Assembly: GCA_019843655.1 (NCBI GenBank)
Contig: JACDQD010000005.1
Location: 8,645,575-8,709,574 of the forward strand
Length of the DNA stretch: 64,000 nucleotides
Direction of reading: 5' to 3'
Origin: Lethocerus indicus
Taxonomy: Eukaryota > Arthropoda > Insecta > Hemiptera > Belostomatidae
Shown: positions 53,601 to 63,110 of the stretch, piece by piece
How the letters are laid out: each line of letters starts with the position of its first letter
Numbering within the stretch: position 1 is the stretch's first letter
Program-made: the position numbers and the translations under genes
The notes under the pieces: model-generated
What the model saw: the letters and a program-made list of their open reading frames with translations, nothing else
The model's database searches: none
What the model was told of the DNA's origin: nothing

Positions 53601-54304
53601 AGTTCGAACCGGTTAAAAACCTTGTAAGACCCCGGAGAAAATTATTTTTGCTGTCAGTCCGCGTCACACTGAGATCCAGATTAGCTCAATTAGAACGCCA
53701 CTCGGGATCACTGCACTCGACATTGCGCCCCAGGACGCAGCCTGTAGCCTGTACTTTTGGCGATCGTCCTCACTGTTGTGAGAACGATCATTTATAGATA
53801 ATTCGGAACGGGAAGAGACAATTCCAGCACAAACGAGTGGATACAGGTCCGGGCGCATAAGTCATGCTTTTCTGGGAATCATCTAATGCGGGCATCTCAC
53901 GTTTTCGACTTTTCCTTGAGCCTTTCCTGCTGTCGGTTAGGCGAAGACCTCCAGGTATGCCTGTGGTGGGAGTGGGGACTTTGTCGCATAGTTTAATTGG
54001 GGTTCAGCGAATAAAAATTGAAACCTTAAGATCTTTATGACTCCTGGATTCAGACCTCGAGGTGACGTTTTCATAAAATCTTGATTTAACCATCCTTGTT
54101 TAAATTTAATTATATATATCGACGGAGAACAAATTGGATATATTCCAGCATTTGGCTTGACGAAACTATGAACTTAAATCACTTGGTACACTGTGTGAAG
54201 TGTTTTGAACGTACTCATAACTGTAAATTTCTGTCTTAACTAGACTATTATGTGCAAACTCCCTGAAAAATAGCGCTCTATGTATGACGTACTGATTTCC
54301 ATTG

Positions 54305-54361
<57 letters not shown>

Positions 54362-57300
54362 TTTTAGCTCATCGAATTCAATTTCAATTTAACATTCGTC
54401 AGGGTAACTTTTCCGAGTTGGCGCCCCGTAGCTGGAAGCGGTTCGGTTTGTCTACCGGCTGCGGTAGAAACCGGTGAAACGCGGACGGACAAGTGCGAGG
54501 GTCAAAATATCTGGATGGTCGAGGTAAGACCGAGTTGATTTGGCGGAGGAAATATCTCAAGGCGGTGGCCGGGGCAGAATTAGCGCCGAAGTACCCGCTA
54601 ATGGCGGCCCACATCAAAGCCGGCAAGCGCACATTATTAGGCCCCGCCTTACTTAAGTCAAGGCCGAAAATCCCGCCACATATCACCATATGTGCTGGCG
54701 CGCACGTTTCACCACCACACGCATCCGGCACATATCCCACTCAAACCTATATCCATATATAATATGGTTTATATATTAGGAGTACCCAGAATTAATCCAC
54801 AATTTGATAAGATGCATTTTGGTCTTGAGGAGTTCTTCAAGAGGGCAACCGAAAATTTGCCGTAATAGTGACAGAGAGTTGTTGATAATATTGGCGATTG
54901 TATAGTAGATTAATAATTAAAATTTCTTTTTTAGCAAAATAAAATGAATTCCAAACGCAAAATTACTTTTGGGTACCCCTAATAATATACCAGTAATAGT
55001 TTGGAATACACGTTTCGATACCAGGAATGCCTCGATTACAAAATATCCAGTACAGGACGGAAACAGACTAATAAAGTGCTTCCTGGAGAGCCCGACAACA
55101 GAAAAAAACAAGCGAAGAGGGAGCGTTAACAAATAACGCGCTGAAGATGGCATATAACCATCTTCGGTTTAATCGACCGAACTGGGCAAAATATAGAGGA
55201 CAGGTATAGAGAGCACATAAATGAAACGAAAAAACATAAACAGATCTCCTAGATCTAATAATACGACGGGCAGCAAAGGCAAAGAGATGGACGCAATAGA
55301 GAATATGGAAATATTCAAGAAATTTAGAGAAAATTACATAAGTAACAGAACAAATTGATTTTATGTACGATCCAATCGTTCGATTTCGAAGGAATACAAC
55401 ACAGTACCAGTAGGTAACTGTTTATTCCTGAATCGTACAATTGGTATTATTTTATATATAAAATACTATTTTTATTATAATGCCACAGGCGTAGTAAACC
55501 CCAACAACATTGCGCCGAGAAATACACGTGCGGCTAAAATATGATTGGAGGTGGCGGGGGAGGACGCTGCTGAGTTAACTTAATTACTACTATCCAGCAA
55601 ATAACTGACGAGTAATTGCTTTTAATTATGTTATCACTACCTTGCCGATTAATGATTGTATACCAAGTTCAACATCGAAATTTTCAAAAACTAGTTGTAT
55701 TCCTCAGGGTTCTGAGATCTGTGCGCATATGTTGGTTGGATTGTTTAAATGCGTCAATACCGTTAAGAGAATTTTGATTTTTTCGTTAATTTTGGCATCA
55801 GTTAAAGTTTTGCTCTAATCGCGCCCGATGATGGGTTTGTTTTTTAAATTAACCCTCTATGGGCCCGTGTAACTTTCAGTTCATCGATATTTTACCAAAT
55901 AATTATAGCTTTTTTCGTGAGATGGCGCATAAATCTTAATCCTATAACGTTGTCAAGGCAACCAATAGCAATATCAATTTTTTTTCATTTGCATTATATA
56001 GGTTTATAATTGCTGAGTTTTCGTTACCCCAATTTTCTTTTGTTTTAAAACAAAATTCGGCCCGTAGAGGGTTAATGTCCAAGGAACAAAGTTATGTTCA
56101 TCCTCGGCTCAGATTCTTGCCTTTGGCTACTCCCGGCGAATATTCACAGGGGCCCACTTTTTCTCCATATACGCTTACTGAAATTTTGGGCTTTTAAATT
56201 GCAAACCGCTTCAAAAAATAGGCGCAGAACTAGAATAGAACCCGCCCATAGTTTAGAGTGTCTATTGGAGCCTTAAAGGTAGTTAATGGACCCGAAATCC
56301 TCAACAGGCCTAAAATCCTCGTTAGCTATAGTTTCATTATTTGCTATTGTACCCAAATTATTGTAACTGAATTGGACTATTGTTCTTAAATTGCCCTTCG
56401 TGGGCCTAATTTTCATTGTGTTCGGTCTTCTCCAATTGGGTGTGGCCGGCTTACAACCGTCACGGAACAAACTACCGACTAACGACTCACTGTTCACTGT
56501 TTTATTTCGCAGTTTAATTACTGTTCCTTATTTGAGTTTAGAATACCTTTTTTGTGGTCTTCGAGGGGTTGGAATACCGTAGATTTCGTGTGTTTCTGTC
56601 CCTCTCGCTGGGTCGGTCTTTTGCTAGACCGGATTCGGCCGCTCACCGTCTTCAGTAGCGGTTTTAGTCACTTTGGATGGTTTTTGGGCATCCTGTCAGT
56701 GGCAGTGCAGTGAGGATGCCCAAAAAAACCATCCAAAGTGCCGAAGTGACTAACACCGCTGCTGAAGATGGCGAGCGGCCGTAACCGGTCTAGCAAGACC
56801 AAGCCAGCGAGAGGAGACAGAAACACGAAATCTACGGTAGTCCATATTTCAGATCATTTTCTGTTCGGGGAGGAACATCAGTTAAAGTTTTCCTCTCACT
56901 AAGGTCTTACCCAGGATTAAGAGGTATTCGGGTTAATTTAAGAGCTTTTCGGAGAAAATGTCTTGGCTCGTGGATTATTTTCTTGGGAAAAATTAGACTC
57001 GTCGCAATTACGGAAATGCCTTTGTAATCCTCGTAATAAGTTCTTAAGTAGAGATTAAATTTGAGCAAATTTCAAAAGGAAACGAGGTTTCCTAACACAG
57101 GAAAAAACTGCCGGGGGTCAACCCCTGCCATTGACCGATGTTCTTCCCACATCATCACTCCCATCTTACACAATTGTTACAATGTAAGTCCCGATCGAGG
57201 AAAAACTTCGCTCATCCAATTTGTTAGGTTAGTTAGTATTTCCCTATACTACGACTATAAAAACGAGCTTCGAGTTTCGAACTCGGCGTTTCACGCCCAG

Positions 57301-57838
57301 TTGCTCGAACGCGATATACGCGCGGCGAAATAAACACGAACGAAACAAAATTATCCTTTATTCAAACAATTTTTTTTTTACGATTGAAACTTGTTAAATA
57401 GTCGGATGACCGACTTGTTATTGTCGCTTCAAAACGTAACGCTAATCCCCCGCCCCCAGCCAACACCCCAACGATGAAACCGATATATATCAGCTTATCT
57501 GAAATTTCCAACACCGTAAACGTTTTAACGCCCGCCATATAATTTTATTGCGCTATTTAATCTTGGCCCTCTAGAGAGAGAGATAATAACTACAGCCACA
57601 TACCAATAATTTGACTGTAAATTCGACTATAAAGTTTGGGTTCTGTGTCGACATCTGTCAAATGTACATCAATAAAGGATTAACAAGGAGGAAAAACAAG
57701 TTGAAACTTTTAATGTTTACCTGTCGGTTGCATGTTGACTTCGAACGGAAGTATGACCTGCTGTACCGACGATCTTAGGAGACAGCCGAACACCAAGCAG
57801 CAACTCCATGCCCATATAGGTCCGATTTCGCCCGACAT
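29602..57838 (-). CDS. axo: Axotactin-like neurexin-superfamily transmembrane protein
   Basis: Neuronal or glial cell-surface protein. Exons: 57838-57721, 53501-53334, 51737-51398, 51044-50860, 50303-50136, 49763-49595, 49266-49151, 49049-48943, 48854-48542, 48303-47996, 47873-47766, 47632-47494, 47320-47090, 46942-46767, 46303-46069, 45775-45581, 45219-45046, 44728-44503, 44229-43982, 43723-43448, 42986-42837, 42205-42014, 41923-41777, 41690-41540, 41180-41015, 40315-40159, 40077-39902, 39806-39707, 38897-38701, 36791-36627, 34884-34762, 34309-34244, 33714-33550, 30068-30002, 29762-29602. Every phase matches; the sum is 6183 nt, 2060 aa. Order: signal peptide; Kunitz (40-95); Gly/Ala linker; LamG1 (170-370); EGF1 (383-421); LamG2 and LamG3 (421-780); EGF2 (787-822); fibrinogen-like (824-1025); LamG4; EGF3 (1205-1240); LamG5; EGF4 (1455-1495); LamG6 (1497-1700); membrane span (1747-1768); tail of about 290 aa. 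Domain calls are firm. The axotactin name rests on remembered architecture. Confidence 0.8.
31155..31244 (-). CDS. axo: Possible alternative last exon of the axotactin-like gene
   Basis: A 90-base stretch follows a good acceptor (GGGCTTTTTCAG) and reads VYSDLVRNNNIPYTIDEIGS, then IELTSTPYA and TAG. It opens in phase 0, exactly the phase in which exon 33 ends. Splicing 33 to this exon would give a 2014-aa protein with a different C-terminus. Skipping it gives the route through 30068-30002 to the stop at 29602. Both routes are open. No transcript evidence is available to me. Confidence 0.5.
   Translation of the reverse strand, partial: VYSDLVRNNNIPYTIDEIGSIELTSTPYA
31290..31320. repeat. (ATAC)n short tandem repeat
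   Basis: About six units of ATAC in an intron of the axotactin-like gene. Confidence 0.85.
32755..32991. mobile_element. piggyBac-like MITE, copy 1
   Basis: About 237 bp, bounded on both sides by TTAA. The left end reads TTAAACCTCTATGGACCG; the right end reads CGGGCCCGTAGAGGGTTAA. These are inverted repeats of CCCTCTAYGGGCC. A TTAA target duplication and CCC-type ends are the marks of piggyBac elements. There is no coding capacity. The interior matches the copy at 55,849 in opposite orientation (for example TATGCGCCATCTCACG and GTTATAGGATTAAGATTTAT). Confidence 0.85.
33188..33330. repeat. Interspersed repeat, copy 1 (SINE-like?)
   Basis: Shares with 38,037-38,107 the blocks CGGCGCTGAT, CCCGCACGA, ATTGCGGTAC and GGCATC, in the same orientation and spacing. 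It is GC-rich against an AT-rich background, which points to an inserted element. I cannot assign it to a known family, and the ends are uncertain. Confidence 0.55.
35914..36172. mobile_element. Fold-back repeat, short-terminus type
   Basis: Inverted-repeat element that begins TACCGTAGATTTCGTG and ends CACGAAATGTACGGCA. It therefore lacks the outer 35-40 bases present in other copies. Both arms have the AGACCGGTTTCGGCCGCTCG core, and the centre is CCAGTAGAACAGTGGCAGTG. It lies in an axotactin-like gene intron. Confidence 0.85.
37081..37455 (-). pseudogene. Mariner-type transposase relic
   Basis: On the minus strand the peptide HDSARPHTARVIRENILEVG resembles the second catalytic-Asp region of mariner transposases. 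It is followed, after a frameshift near 37,370, by APTDYHLSCSLQNFLNGKTF and KEGIDKLAGRWEEVY. The latter matches the third-Asp region and C-terminus of the D34D family. The element's end is at 37081 (TTAGGTCGAGTCATAAGTAA, next to a TA), which is like a mariner inverted repeat. The 5' two thirds of the transposase are missing, so it is dead. Confidence 0.85.
37485..37816. mobile_element. Fold-back repeat, full-terminus left arm
   Basis: Starts AGAATACCTGTTTTGTGGTC and ends ACACGCGGAATCTACGTT. It has two inverted arms with the GACCGGTTTCGGCCGCTCGC core, joined at the centre by GTCACTGCCACTTGTGCCAC. It inserted beside the mariner relic. Confidence 0.9.
37834..37862 (+). repeat. Solitary end of a second inverted-repeat element
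   Basis: GCCAGGCAGTATTGAGAGCA followed by AAAGTTT matches the ends of the element at 59,921-60,256. Confidence 0.55.
38037..38107. repeat. Interspersed repeat, copy 2 (SINE-like?)
   Basis: Second copy of the repeat at 33,188: GCGGCGCTGATACTAAACCC, then GCACGATCCCGTATCATTGC, then GGTACCGGCATC. Confidence 0.55.
38701..38897 (-). CDS. axo: Exon 29 of the axotactin-like gene: membrane span and start of tail
   Basis: Encodes VFFIIATSIFCIVITGTLYH followed by basic residues (RTHVAYKRRKEEAAEAA), a single membrane span with a stop-transfer signal. The acceptor TTTGTTCATCAAG is the only one nearby that keeps the frame from exon 28 (phase 1). An AG near 38,946 would give the wrong frame. The tail continues in exons 30-35 and is rich in Ser, Arg, Pro and acidic residues. 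Confidence 0.75.
39152..39525. mobile_element. Fold-back repeat, both arms with part of the centre
   Basis: The left arm begins TACCGTAGATTTCGTGTG. It passes into the unique centre (GGTGGTTGTCTGTTTGTCGT to TGTTAATCGACTTAAGTC). It then resumes in the right arm (CCAAAGTGCCAAAATGACAT) and ends with the long terminus CCATCCCCTCGCAGACCAC. It shows that the unique centre lies between the arms. Confidence 0.85.
42606..42789. mobile_element. Fold-back repeat, right arm only
   Basis: Runs from ACAAGTGACAGTGCAGTG through GGCGAGCGGCCAAAACCGG to CCCCTCGCAGACCACGAAAT, with the long terminus. It lies between exons 22 and 21 of the axotactin-like gene. Confidence 0.85.
43197..43262. repeat. GAA/GGA-rich microsatellite
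   Basis: Imperfect run of GAA then GGA triplets in an intron of the axotactin-like gene. Confidence 0.9.
44329..44383. repeat. Short degenerate tandem repeat
   Basis: About five units of the form GGGAGTCTCATG, 10-13 bases each, in the intron between exons 19 and 18 of the axotactin-like gene. Confidence 0.7.
45463..45515 (+). repeat. Fragment of the second inverted-repeat element
   Basis: GATTAGTTCAGAATTTAAAG, then CCAGTCGCCCGGTAGTATTG. The same order of blocks occurs at 59,921-59,975, so this is a diverged end of that element. Confidence 0.5.
52141..52222. repeat. Perfect 36-bp hairpin with a 10-base loop
   Basis: Left arm 52141-52176 (AAACACGCTTTTATTTAAAT then GCACTAAAAAGGAGAA) is the exact reverse complement of 52187-52222. 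The loop is GGAAAAGGAT. The pairing continues imperfectly outward through T/A tracts. It lies in the axotactin-like gene intron between exons 3 and 2 and is followed by an ATT microsatellite (about 52,240-52,261). Confidence 0.95.
52899..53134. mobile_element. Fold-back repeat, left arm shortened
   Basis: Starts CTACCTGTTGTGTGGTCTGC and is missing most of the left core. The centre CCAGTACAAGTGACAGTGAC leads into a full right arm that ends CACACGAAATCTACGGT. It lies about 200 bases from the Kunitz exon. Confidence 0.85.
53334..53501 (-). CDS. axo: Exon 2 of the axotactin-like gene: Kunitz/BPTI domain
   Basis: Encodes one Kunitz domain with all six cysteines. The motifs are CRGTVIRGPCTDWVRKWYFN, CRTFVYGGCKG and the final ECLHYC. 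The normal P1 region (GPC followed by a basic or hydrophobic residue) reads GPCTDW, with Thr at P1. Inhibition of trypsin-like proteases is therefore not expected, and the domain may serve as a binding module. The acceptor is a long T-rich tract followed by CAG; the donor is GACC|GTAAGT. Confidence 0.85.
54307..54358. repeat. (TA)n microsatellite
   Basis: About 52 bases of TA dinucleotide in the first intron of the axotactin-like gene. Confidence 0.95.
55040..55380 (+). repeat. LINE-like 3' tail, decayed
   Basis: Contains AAAGAGATGGACGCAATAGA, which matches the fragment at 20,398-20,480 on the other strand. Upstream it holds short broken peptides only. It is probably the end of a degraded non-LTR element; the family is unknown. 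Confidence 0.4.
55849..56075. mobile_element. piggyBac-like MITE, copy 2
   Basis: About 227 bp. Left end TTAACCCTCTATGGGCCCGT, right end GGCCCGTAGAGGGTTAA, so TTAA flanks both sides. The interior is the reverse complement of copy 1 at 32,755 with modest divergence. Confidence 0.88.
56541..56840. mobile_element. Fold-back repeat, both arms
   Basis: Starts AGAATACCTTTTTTGTGGTC. The arms meet at TTTTTGGGCATCCTGTCAGT and GGCAGTGCAGTGAGGATGCC. It ends ACACGAAATCTACGGTAGTC, so the right arm has the short terminus and the left arm the long one. Confidence 0.9.
57721..57838 (-). CDS. axo: Exon 1 of the axotactin-like gene: start codon and signal peptide
   Basis: A 118-base exon that is easy to miss because it codes for only 39 residues. 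It starts MSGEIGPIWAWSCCLVFGCLL, with a hydrophobic core and a likely cleavage after LRSSVQQ. It ends NMQPT plus one base before the donor GTAAAC. The phase fits the Kunitz exon exactly (G|AG gives Glu, then RCRGTVI). It is separated from exon 2 by a 4.2-kb intron. Confidence 0.8.
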
Positions 57839-58152
57839 CCTGGATTTGAAATTATATTTTTATTTAAAATCCATTCTTCGTATTGAACATAAAATATTTT
57901 ATAGTGTGTTGTGTTTCTCGTAGCGCGATCGGTGACAGACTAACCGGCCGTTACGTCAGATGTGACAACGTAATATGTGCCGATGAGGCACATCTTGTTC
58001 ATGCCTTCGAATTACATCATTTCGTGTCCCCTATATATGTGCTGGTGGTATTTAGGCAGCTCAGGTATTTCAATAAAAATCGCGTGCTTGAAAAAAAATG
58101 CCCTTGAACCGGGCCGAATTCCAAAGTTTTTTTTATTTGGACCTAATTATAT

Positions 58153-58414
58153 TCTGTAGATCTGTTGTGTTTCTGTCTCCTCTCGCTGGTCTGGTCTTCT
58201 GCTAGACCGGTTTCGGCCGCTCGCCATCTTCAGTAGAGCGGTGTTAGTTGTCCTATTGGCGCTTTGGGTGTTTTTCGGACATCCTCACTGCCCACTCACT
58301 GTCACTGTCACTTGAAAGTGCCCGAGAAACATCCAAAGACCAAACCGGCGAGAGGAGACAGAAACAGCAAATCTACGGTATTCCAACCCCTCGCAGACCA
58401 CAAAACAGGTCTGT
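58153..58414. mobile_element. Fold-back repeat, right core deleted
   Basis: The left arm carries TCTGTCTCCTCTCGCTGG and GACCGGTTTCGGCCGCTCGC and runs to the centre GTCACTGTCACTTG. The right arm then jumps from GAAACATCCAAAG to ACCAAACCGGCGAGAGGAG. It ends with the long terminus CGCAGACCACAAAACAGGT. Confidence 0.88.
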
Positions 58415-59245
58415 AAAATAAATTACATTCATTGTATTTTCCATGAAACATTTAATAAGTTAATGGGGGAGTTTATCTGTGGGACGGTTGGCAACTGTAT
58501 ACAAATTCGTGGTACCTCGCGAGGTACGGTTATCCCATTACCAATCAAATCTATTTTCCCCCATTAAAATTATAATTGAGATTATTTTTTTTCATAATAA
58601 TGTATTCATAGTGAAATAGTATAGTATTCAAACAAATTAAAACCAAATAAATATACATGGACGTAATCTAAAGAAATATAGAGTGGGTGGCAGAGTAACA
58701 GAAATTTAGTGTTTAAAAATTATAAAAGCGTCTGTTGGAATTCAATATTCGGATTAAATACGACGAATAACTACAAAAACTGTGTAAAATCTTCTTTTTC
58801 CATTACAATATCACCTCGTCCGTTCTGCGTTCTGAAATTCATCCGAATTGAAATGCAATTTTCATTTCGACCGTTCCTAACCACGTGAAGCGAGCCTGTG
58901 TGGTCGTCCCATTGTAATTAAGATTGACAATGTACAACAATACAAGATAGTATTAAATAATTACTGATAAGCCTGAGAACCAATTGTGCTGTTTAATTGA
59001 TATTCACTTTAGATTACAGAATGATACGAGTGTGTTTTATGATATCGATTATGTTAGTATAAAATTACAAGGGTTTTTTATCAGGCTTGTACGAAAATTG
59101 TTGTGTAATAATTTAATTTTTTGGTTTTTAATTTGTATTTGAATTTGGAATTATCTTGCATTGTCGGTCGCCTATGGCCGCATGAGGTGGCTTCAGAACA
59201 GTGTTTTTGGGTTAATATAATCTCTACTTTATATTCTTCTACTAG

Positions 59246-59567
59246 TTTAGAATGCCTGTTTTGTGGTCTGCAAGGGATTGGAATACCGGTGATTTCGTGT
59301 GTTTCTGTCTCCTCTCGCTGGTTCGGTCTTTTGCTAGACCGGTTTCGGCCGCTCGCCACCTTCAGTAGCGGTGTTAGTCTCTTTTGGCACTTCGGATGTT
59401 TTTGTACTGTCCGCTGTTTTGCTGGTGCTGTTTTGACTAGCACCGCTACTGAGGATGGCGAGCGGCCGAAACCGGTCTGGCGAAAGATTAAAACCAGCGA
59501 GAGGAGACAGAAAAACACGAAATCTACGATATTCCAACCCCTCGCAGGCCACAAAACAGGTATTCTA
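59246..59567. mobile_element. Fold-back repeat, near-complete palindrome
   Basis: Both ends have the long terminus: GTTTAGAATGCCTGTTTTGT at left, ACAAAACAGGTATTCTAAAC at right. Each arm is about 140 bases. The centre (TTTTTGTACTGTCCGC to TGCTGGTGCTGTTTTGAC) is short and replaces the usual CACTG-rich centre. It is the best copy for defining the ends. Confidence 0.92.
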
Positions 59568-59920
59568 AACCGCCTTTTATTCTTCCACCTTATTTACCGA
59601 CTAGACCGTACAGACTGGAGGTACATGCTCTGGTTTCACATTTCTTTCCCTTTTGGCATATCCCATCTTGTTGGTCATTTCCTTTTTAGAGGCCGGGCGC
59701 CCTATTGTGGGGACACGTGGGACGTCGGTAGTAACACTAACTTGAGTCATTCCTCGGGAACAATTACACGCCTACAAATAAGGCTGGACGACCCTACTAC
59801 ACACACTAAGCACTTGAAATTCTAACCGGAGGTTTTTATTCTATTTCATATTGCCTGGTGACTTGGTTGAATTTTGTTTCTATTCCTGCTTCTCTTTCTG
59901 CAAAATTTCTCTTTCTGTAA

Positions 59921-60256
59921 TAGATTAGTTCAGAAGTTAAAGTTTAGCGAAACAATCGTCAGGCAGTATTGAGAGCATAACTTTCAATAATTGGCCCCTT
60001 CCATCTTCAGGATGTCAATTTTGTTGGTTAAGCCCTTTATATAAATCATTGCAAATTTTCATAATGTTGTCGATTGAAGTATAGAAAATTTGTATTTTTC
60101 AGTTGAATCTAAGCACTATTTTTCTAGACAAAAAAGGCAGGAAATACTCTCCCAAGTCAACAGGAAATTGTCTCGTATCACTAAATTTATATAAATAGAT
60201 AAATATGTAGTTTTTTAATAGCATATGTGAAAGTTTTGCTCTCAATATTGCCTGGC
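59921..60256. mobile_element. Second inverted-repeat element, about 300 bp
   Basis: The left end GTCAGGCAGTATTGAGAGCA then TAACTTTCA is inverted at the right end (TGAAAGTTTTGCTCTCAATA then TTGCCTGGC). The interior is AT-rich and non-coding. Related ends occur at 37,834 and 45,463. The upstream flank GATTAGTTCAGAAGTTAAAG is also shared with 45,463, so the true element may be longer than the inverted part. Confidence 0.65.
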
Positions 60257-60534
60257 CTTTATTTCACAACTACTTTATTCCTCTTCATACTTTGAGGATA
60301 AACATATGTGAGAAATTTCGTTTTAAATTATTTTCAATCTTGAAAAACAAGAATGTGGATCAGTAGTGAAGGTCGGTCGACGCCTGCGTCCCATTACTAG
60401 CCGTTGGTTAATTTTTCTAGTTTTGAATTATTCATGACTTACAAAACTATCGTTTAAACTGTTGTCTTGCCGGTACAAAACTGAAACTTCGAACTCAACA
60501 ATCGAACAGCGGAATAAGTGAGAGTGTAGGTCTT

Positions 60535-60620
60535 GTGATCGTACGCCGGTTTGGACCAGATTCGGCTGTTCGCCGCCCGATAGAATTCTACTGAAGATGG
60601 CGAACGGTCGCAACCAATAG
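60535..60620. repeat. Decayed fold-back repeat relic
   Basis: CCGGTTTGGACCAGATTCGG, then CTACTGAAGATGGCGAACGG. Both arm cores are visible but diverged and shortened. Confidence 0.6.
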
Positions 60621-60834
60621 GTCAAATTTCGAATCCGGAAAATAAAATCTCTTTGTGAAGCCGCAATTATTCTGTAATACACTAGTGAGCTCGGAATCGG
60701 ATATTGTGTTATTCTCCTGTCGAAGACCTGGCATTGATGTATTTAACTAATTTAATTTTGTTAAGTGAACTTCTTGATAATTCCTTAAAAAGTAATATCG
60801 AATCACCTTCCGGGAAATAATCTTCACATTTTAA

Positions 60835-61145
60835 CATACCTGTTTTGTGGTCTGCGAGGGGTTGGAATACCGTAGATTTCTTGTGTTTCTGCCTCTTCTC
60901 GCCGGTTTGGTCTTCTGCTAGACCGGTTTCGGCCGCTCGCCGTCTTCAGTAGCGGTGTGTTAATCACGTTGGCACCACTGTCACGGTACAAGTGACAGTG
61001 ACAGTGCGTCCCGAAAAATGCCCGAAAAACATCCAAAGTGCCAACAGTGACTAACACCGCCACTGAAGATGGCGAGCGGCTGACACCGGTCTAGCAGAAG
61101 ACCAAACCGGCGAGAGGAGACACAAACACAACAAATCTACGGTAA
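60835..61145. mobile_element. Fold-back repeat, both arms
   Basis: Left long terminus ATACCTGTTTTGTGGTCTGC. The centre GGTACAAGTGACAGTGACAG lies between full arms. The right end stops at the short terminus ACAAATCTACGGTAATC. Confidence 0.92.
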
Positions 61146-61956
61146 TCTCCACAGTGTCATTCGGCGAAGGATAAAAATCTGATATAAATTCTGTGTGTTG
61201 GGCCAAATATTTATTATCGAATAAGAACCTATAAAATTTAGTTAGTTTCAGTCAGGGAAATCAGTTGTCCGAATCCTGGCGGCATTAGTCCTAATCTAAT
61301 CAATGCAAAACAAACACTTATTATACCGGCCGCATTAAACATAATACTGTTCTACATTTCGTTTTTCAAAGCGAGTTTTATAAAGTATAAAGAGTATAAC
61401 TTATAGAGTTCTTCCGAGTATTGTTCCTCTGTTTCGGCTGTTCGCAACCCTCAGTAGTTTTCCCAGTAGTGGGTTTGCCCTTCGACTGCCTCTTTTCCCG
61501 GAACCCGATCCCCGTAATATATCTATTTTTGCCTTCTCCCCACTTGCAGACTGCACTTTTTCTTGAGAACGAGCCGTTCACAGACTGAGTTAGAATTGAT
61601 CTCGGCAGGATAGAGAGCGAGTTGCAAAGTATTGTTAATAGGCCAAGGCGGAAGAACTCCTTACACTGCTGGCGTTTACGCGTAAACTTTATGTCTCTCG
61701 TTCGGAGAAAAAATGTGTATGTAGATGCATAGAAAAGCTTGCGACAATATAGTCAGCTCTTTCTTCCTCAACGTTTGTCCTAAATACTAGTTCTTTGGCG
61801 TTTATTTCCAAACGTATTATTCGCGTCGTCTACCGGCTCTGGTGGGAAACCTCAATCCTGTGGGAACTGTACGAGCGTCTCGGGCTGGCAGAGCGTAAAA
61901 CATAAAAACAAAAACACCTCATTATATGATAAACAACGAGGAATCAAAAAGAATTT

Positions 61957-62197
61957 ATACCGTAGATTTCGTGTGTTTCTGTCTCCTCTCGCTGGTTTGG
62001 TCTTTCGCAAGACCGGCACTTTGGATGTTTTTTTAGGGCATACTCACTGCATAAGTGCCAAAGTGACTAACACCGCTACTGAAGATGGTGAGCAGCCGAA
62101 ACCGGTCTAGCGAAAGACCGAGCCAGCGAGAGGAGACAGAAACACACGAAATCTACGGTATTCCAACCCCTGGCAGGCCACAAAACAGGTATGTTGA
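61957..62197. mobile_element. Fold-back repeat, centre deleted
   Basis: Left short terminus TACCGTAGATTTCGTGTG. The left core is cut at TCTTTCGCAAGACCGG and joins the CACTTTGGATG part. A full right arm follows, ending with the long terminus CCACAAAACAGGTATG. Confidence 0.9.
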
Positions 62198-62989
62198 AAG
62201 AATTTATATTCGGGGGAATTTTTCCTTCTCTGAACTTTCCCGGCGGCTATTCAATGCCCAGATAACGCACGATATTATGATACGCAAATAGCCGATACTA
62301 TTAAAAACAAAAAGAAGACGAGTTTATTAGTTGAAAACCTGTAAATATAATGTGCAGTAAAGGTCAGACGTAGGGCGAGAGTTATCGCGATGTTCCATTA
62401 AGTTTACGATGCGCTGTTTCGAAACCAACCGGCTCGAGAGATATGAGAGGTAATAACCTGCCCTTATCAGAGGCACGCTGTTTTATTTGCCAGTTAATAA
62501 AAACGCCAGAGGAATTATTCTGTAAATTAATTTTACACAACTCGGTCAGTTCACCGGCTCTCGTATCGGGTTTCCGCGGCGACCGGATAAGTCGGAGGCG
62601 GTTCGGGCTTGGGGTATTTTCATGCCGACAGATATTTATGTTCCTTAAATATAATCCGGCATAAATAAATGAGGTGGAGGCGATCGGCCGGCGATTAGCA
62701 GGAGTGCGTCTCCGGGCAAAGAAGACACAAGTCATTGTCCAGTCTATGAACGGCTTCCTGTGTTCAACTCTCTTATAGATGCAATATAACTAACTGCGGT
62801 GGGGAGTGAGTTAGTGCCCACACGCCGGACAGTACAGACACACTCAATCTTTAAATCGTATTTCGGTTTCGCTTCGTGGAGAATTAGAAACCGTTAGTCG
62901 TACTCGATTAGTACGTAGCGACAGTGTTAGTAGCAACTTCGCTAGACGGGTTTTCGCCTTGTCAGTAGAATTCTGTCTGTAAAATTGGT

Positions 62990-63110
62990 CGGACGCTAGA
63001 CCGGTAATGGCGTAACTTGGTTTGGAATAACGCGGTTCTTGTGATCTATTCTACTCTAGATCGGTTTCGGTCTATAACGGCGTTCAATTAACAGCGCATA
63101 GTATATGATA
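62990..63110. repeat. Decayed fold-back repeat relic
   Basis: TGGAATAACGCGGTTCTTGTG, then CTAGATCGGTTTCGGTCTAT, resembles the left arm (TGGAATACCGTAGATTTCGTG, CTAGACCGGTTTCGGCCGCT). It is strongly diverged. Confidence 0.45.

Larger units (their letters stand above)
53502..57720. other. Long first intron of the axotactin-like gene
   Basis: 4.2 kb between the signal-peptide and Kunitz exons. It holds a TA microsatellite, a LINE-like tail, a piggyBac-like MITE and a fold-back repeat, all listed separately. No other exon with good signals was seen, and the flanking phases join directly. Confidence 0.6.
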
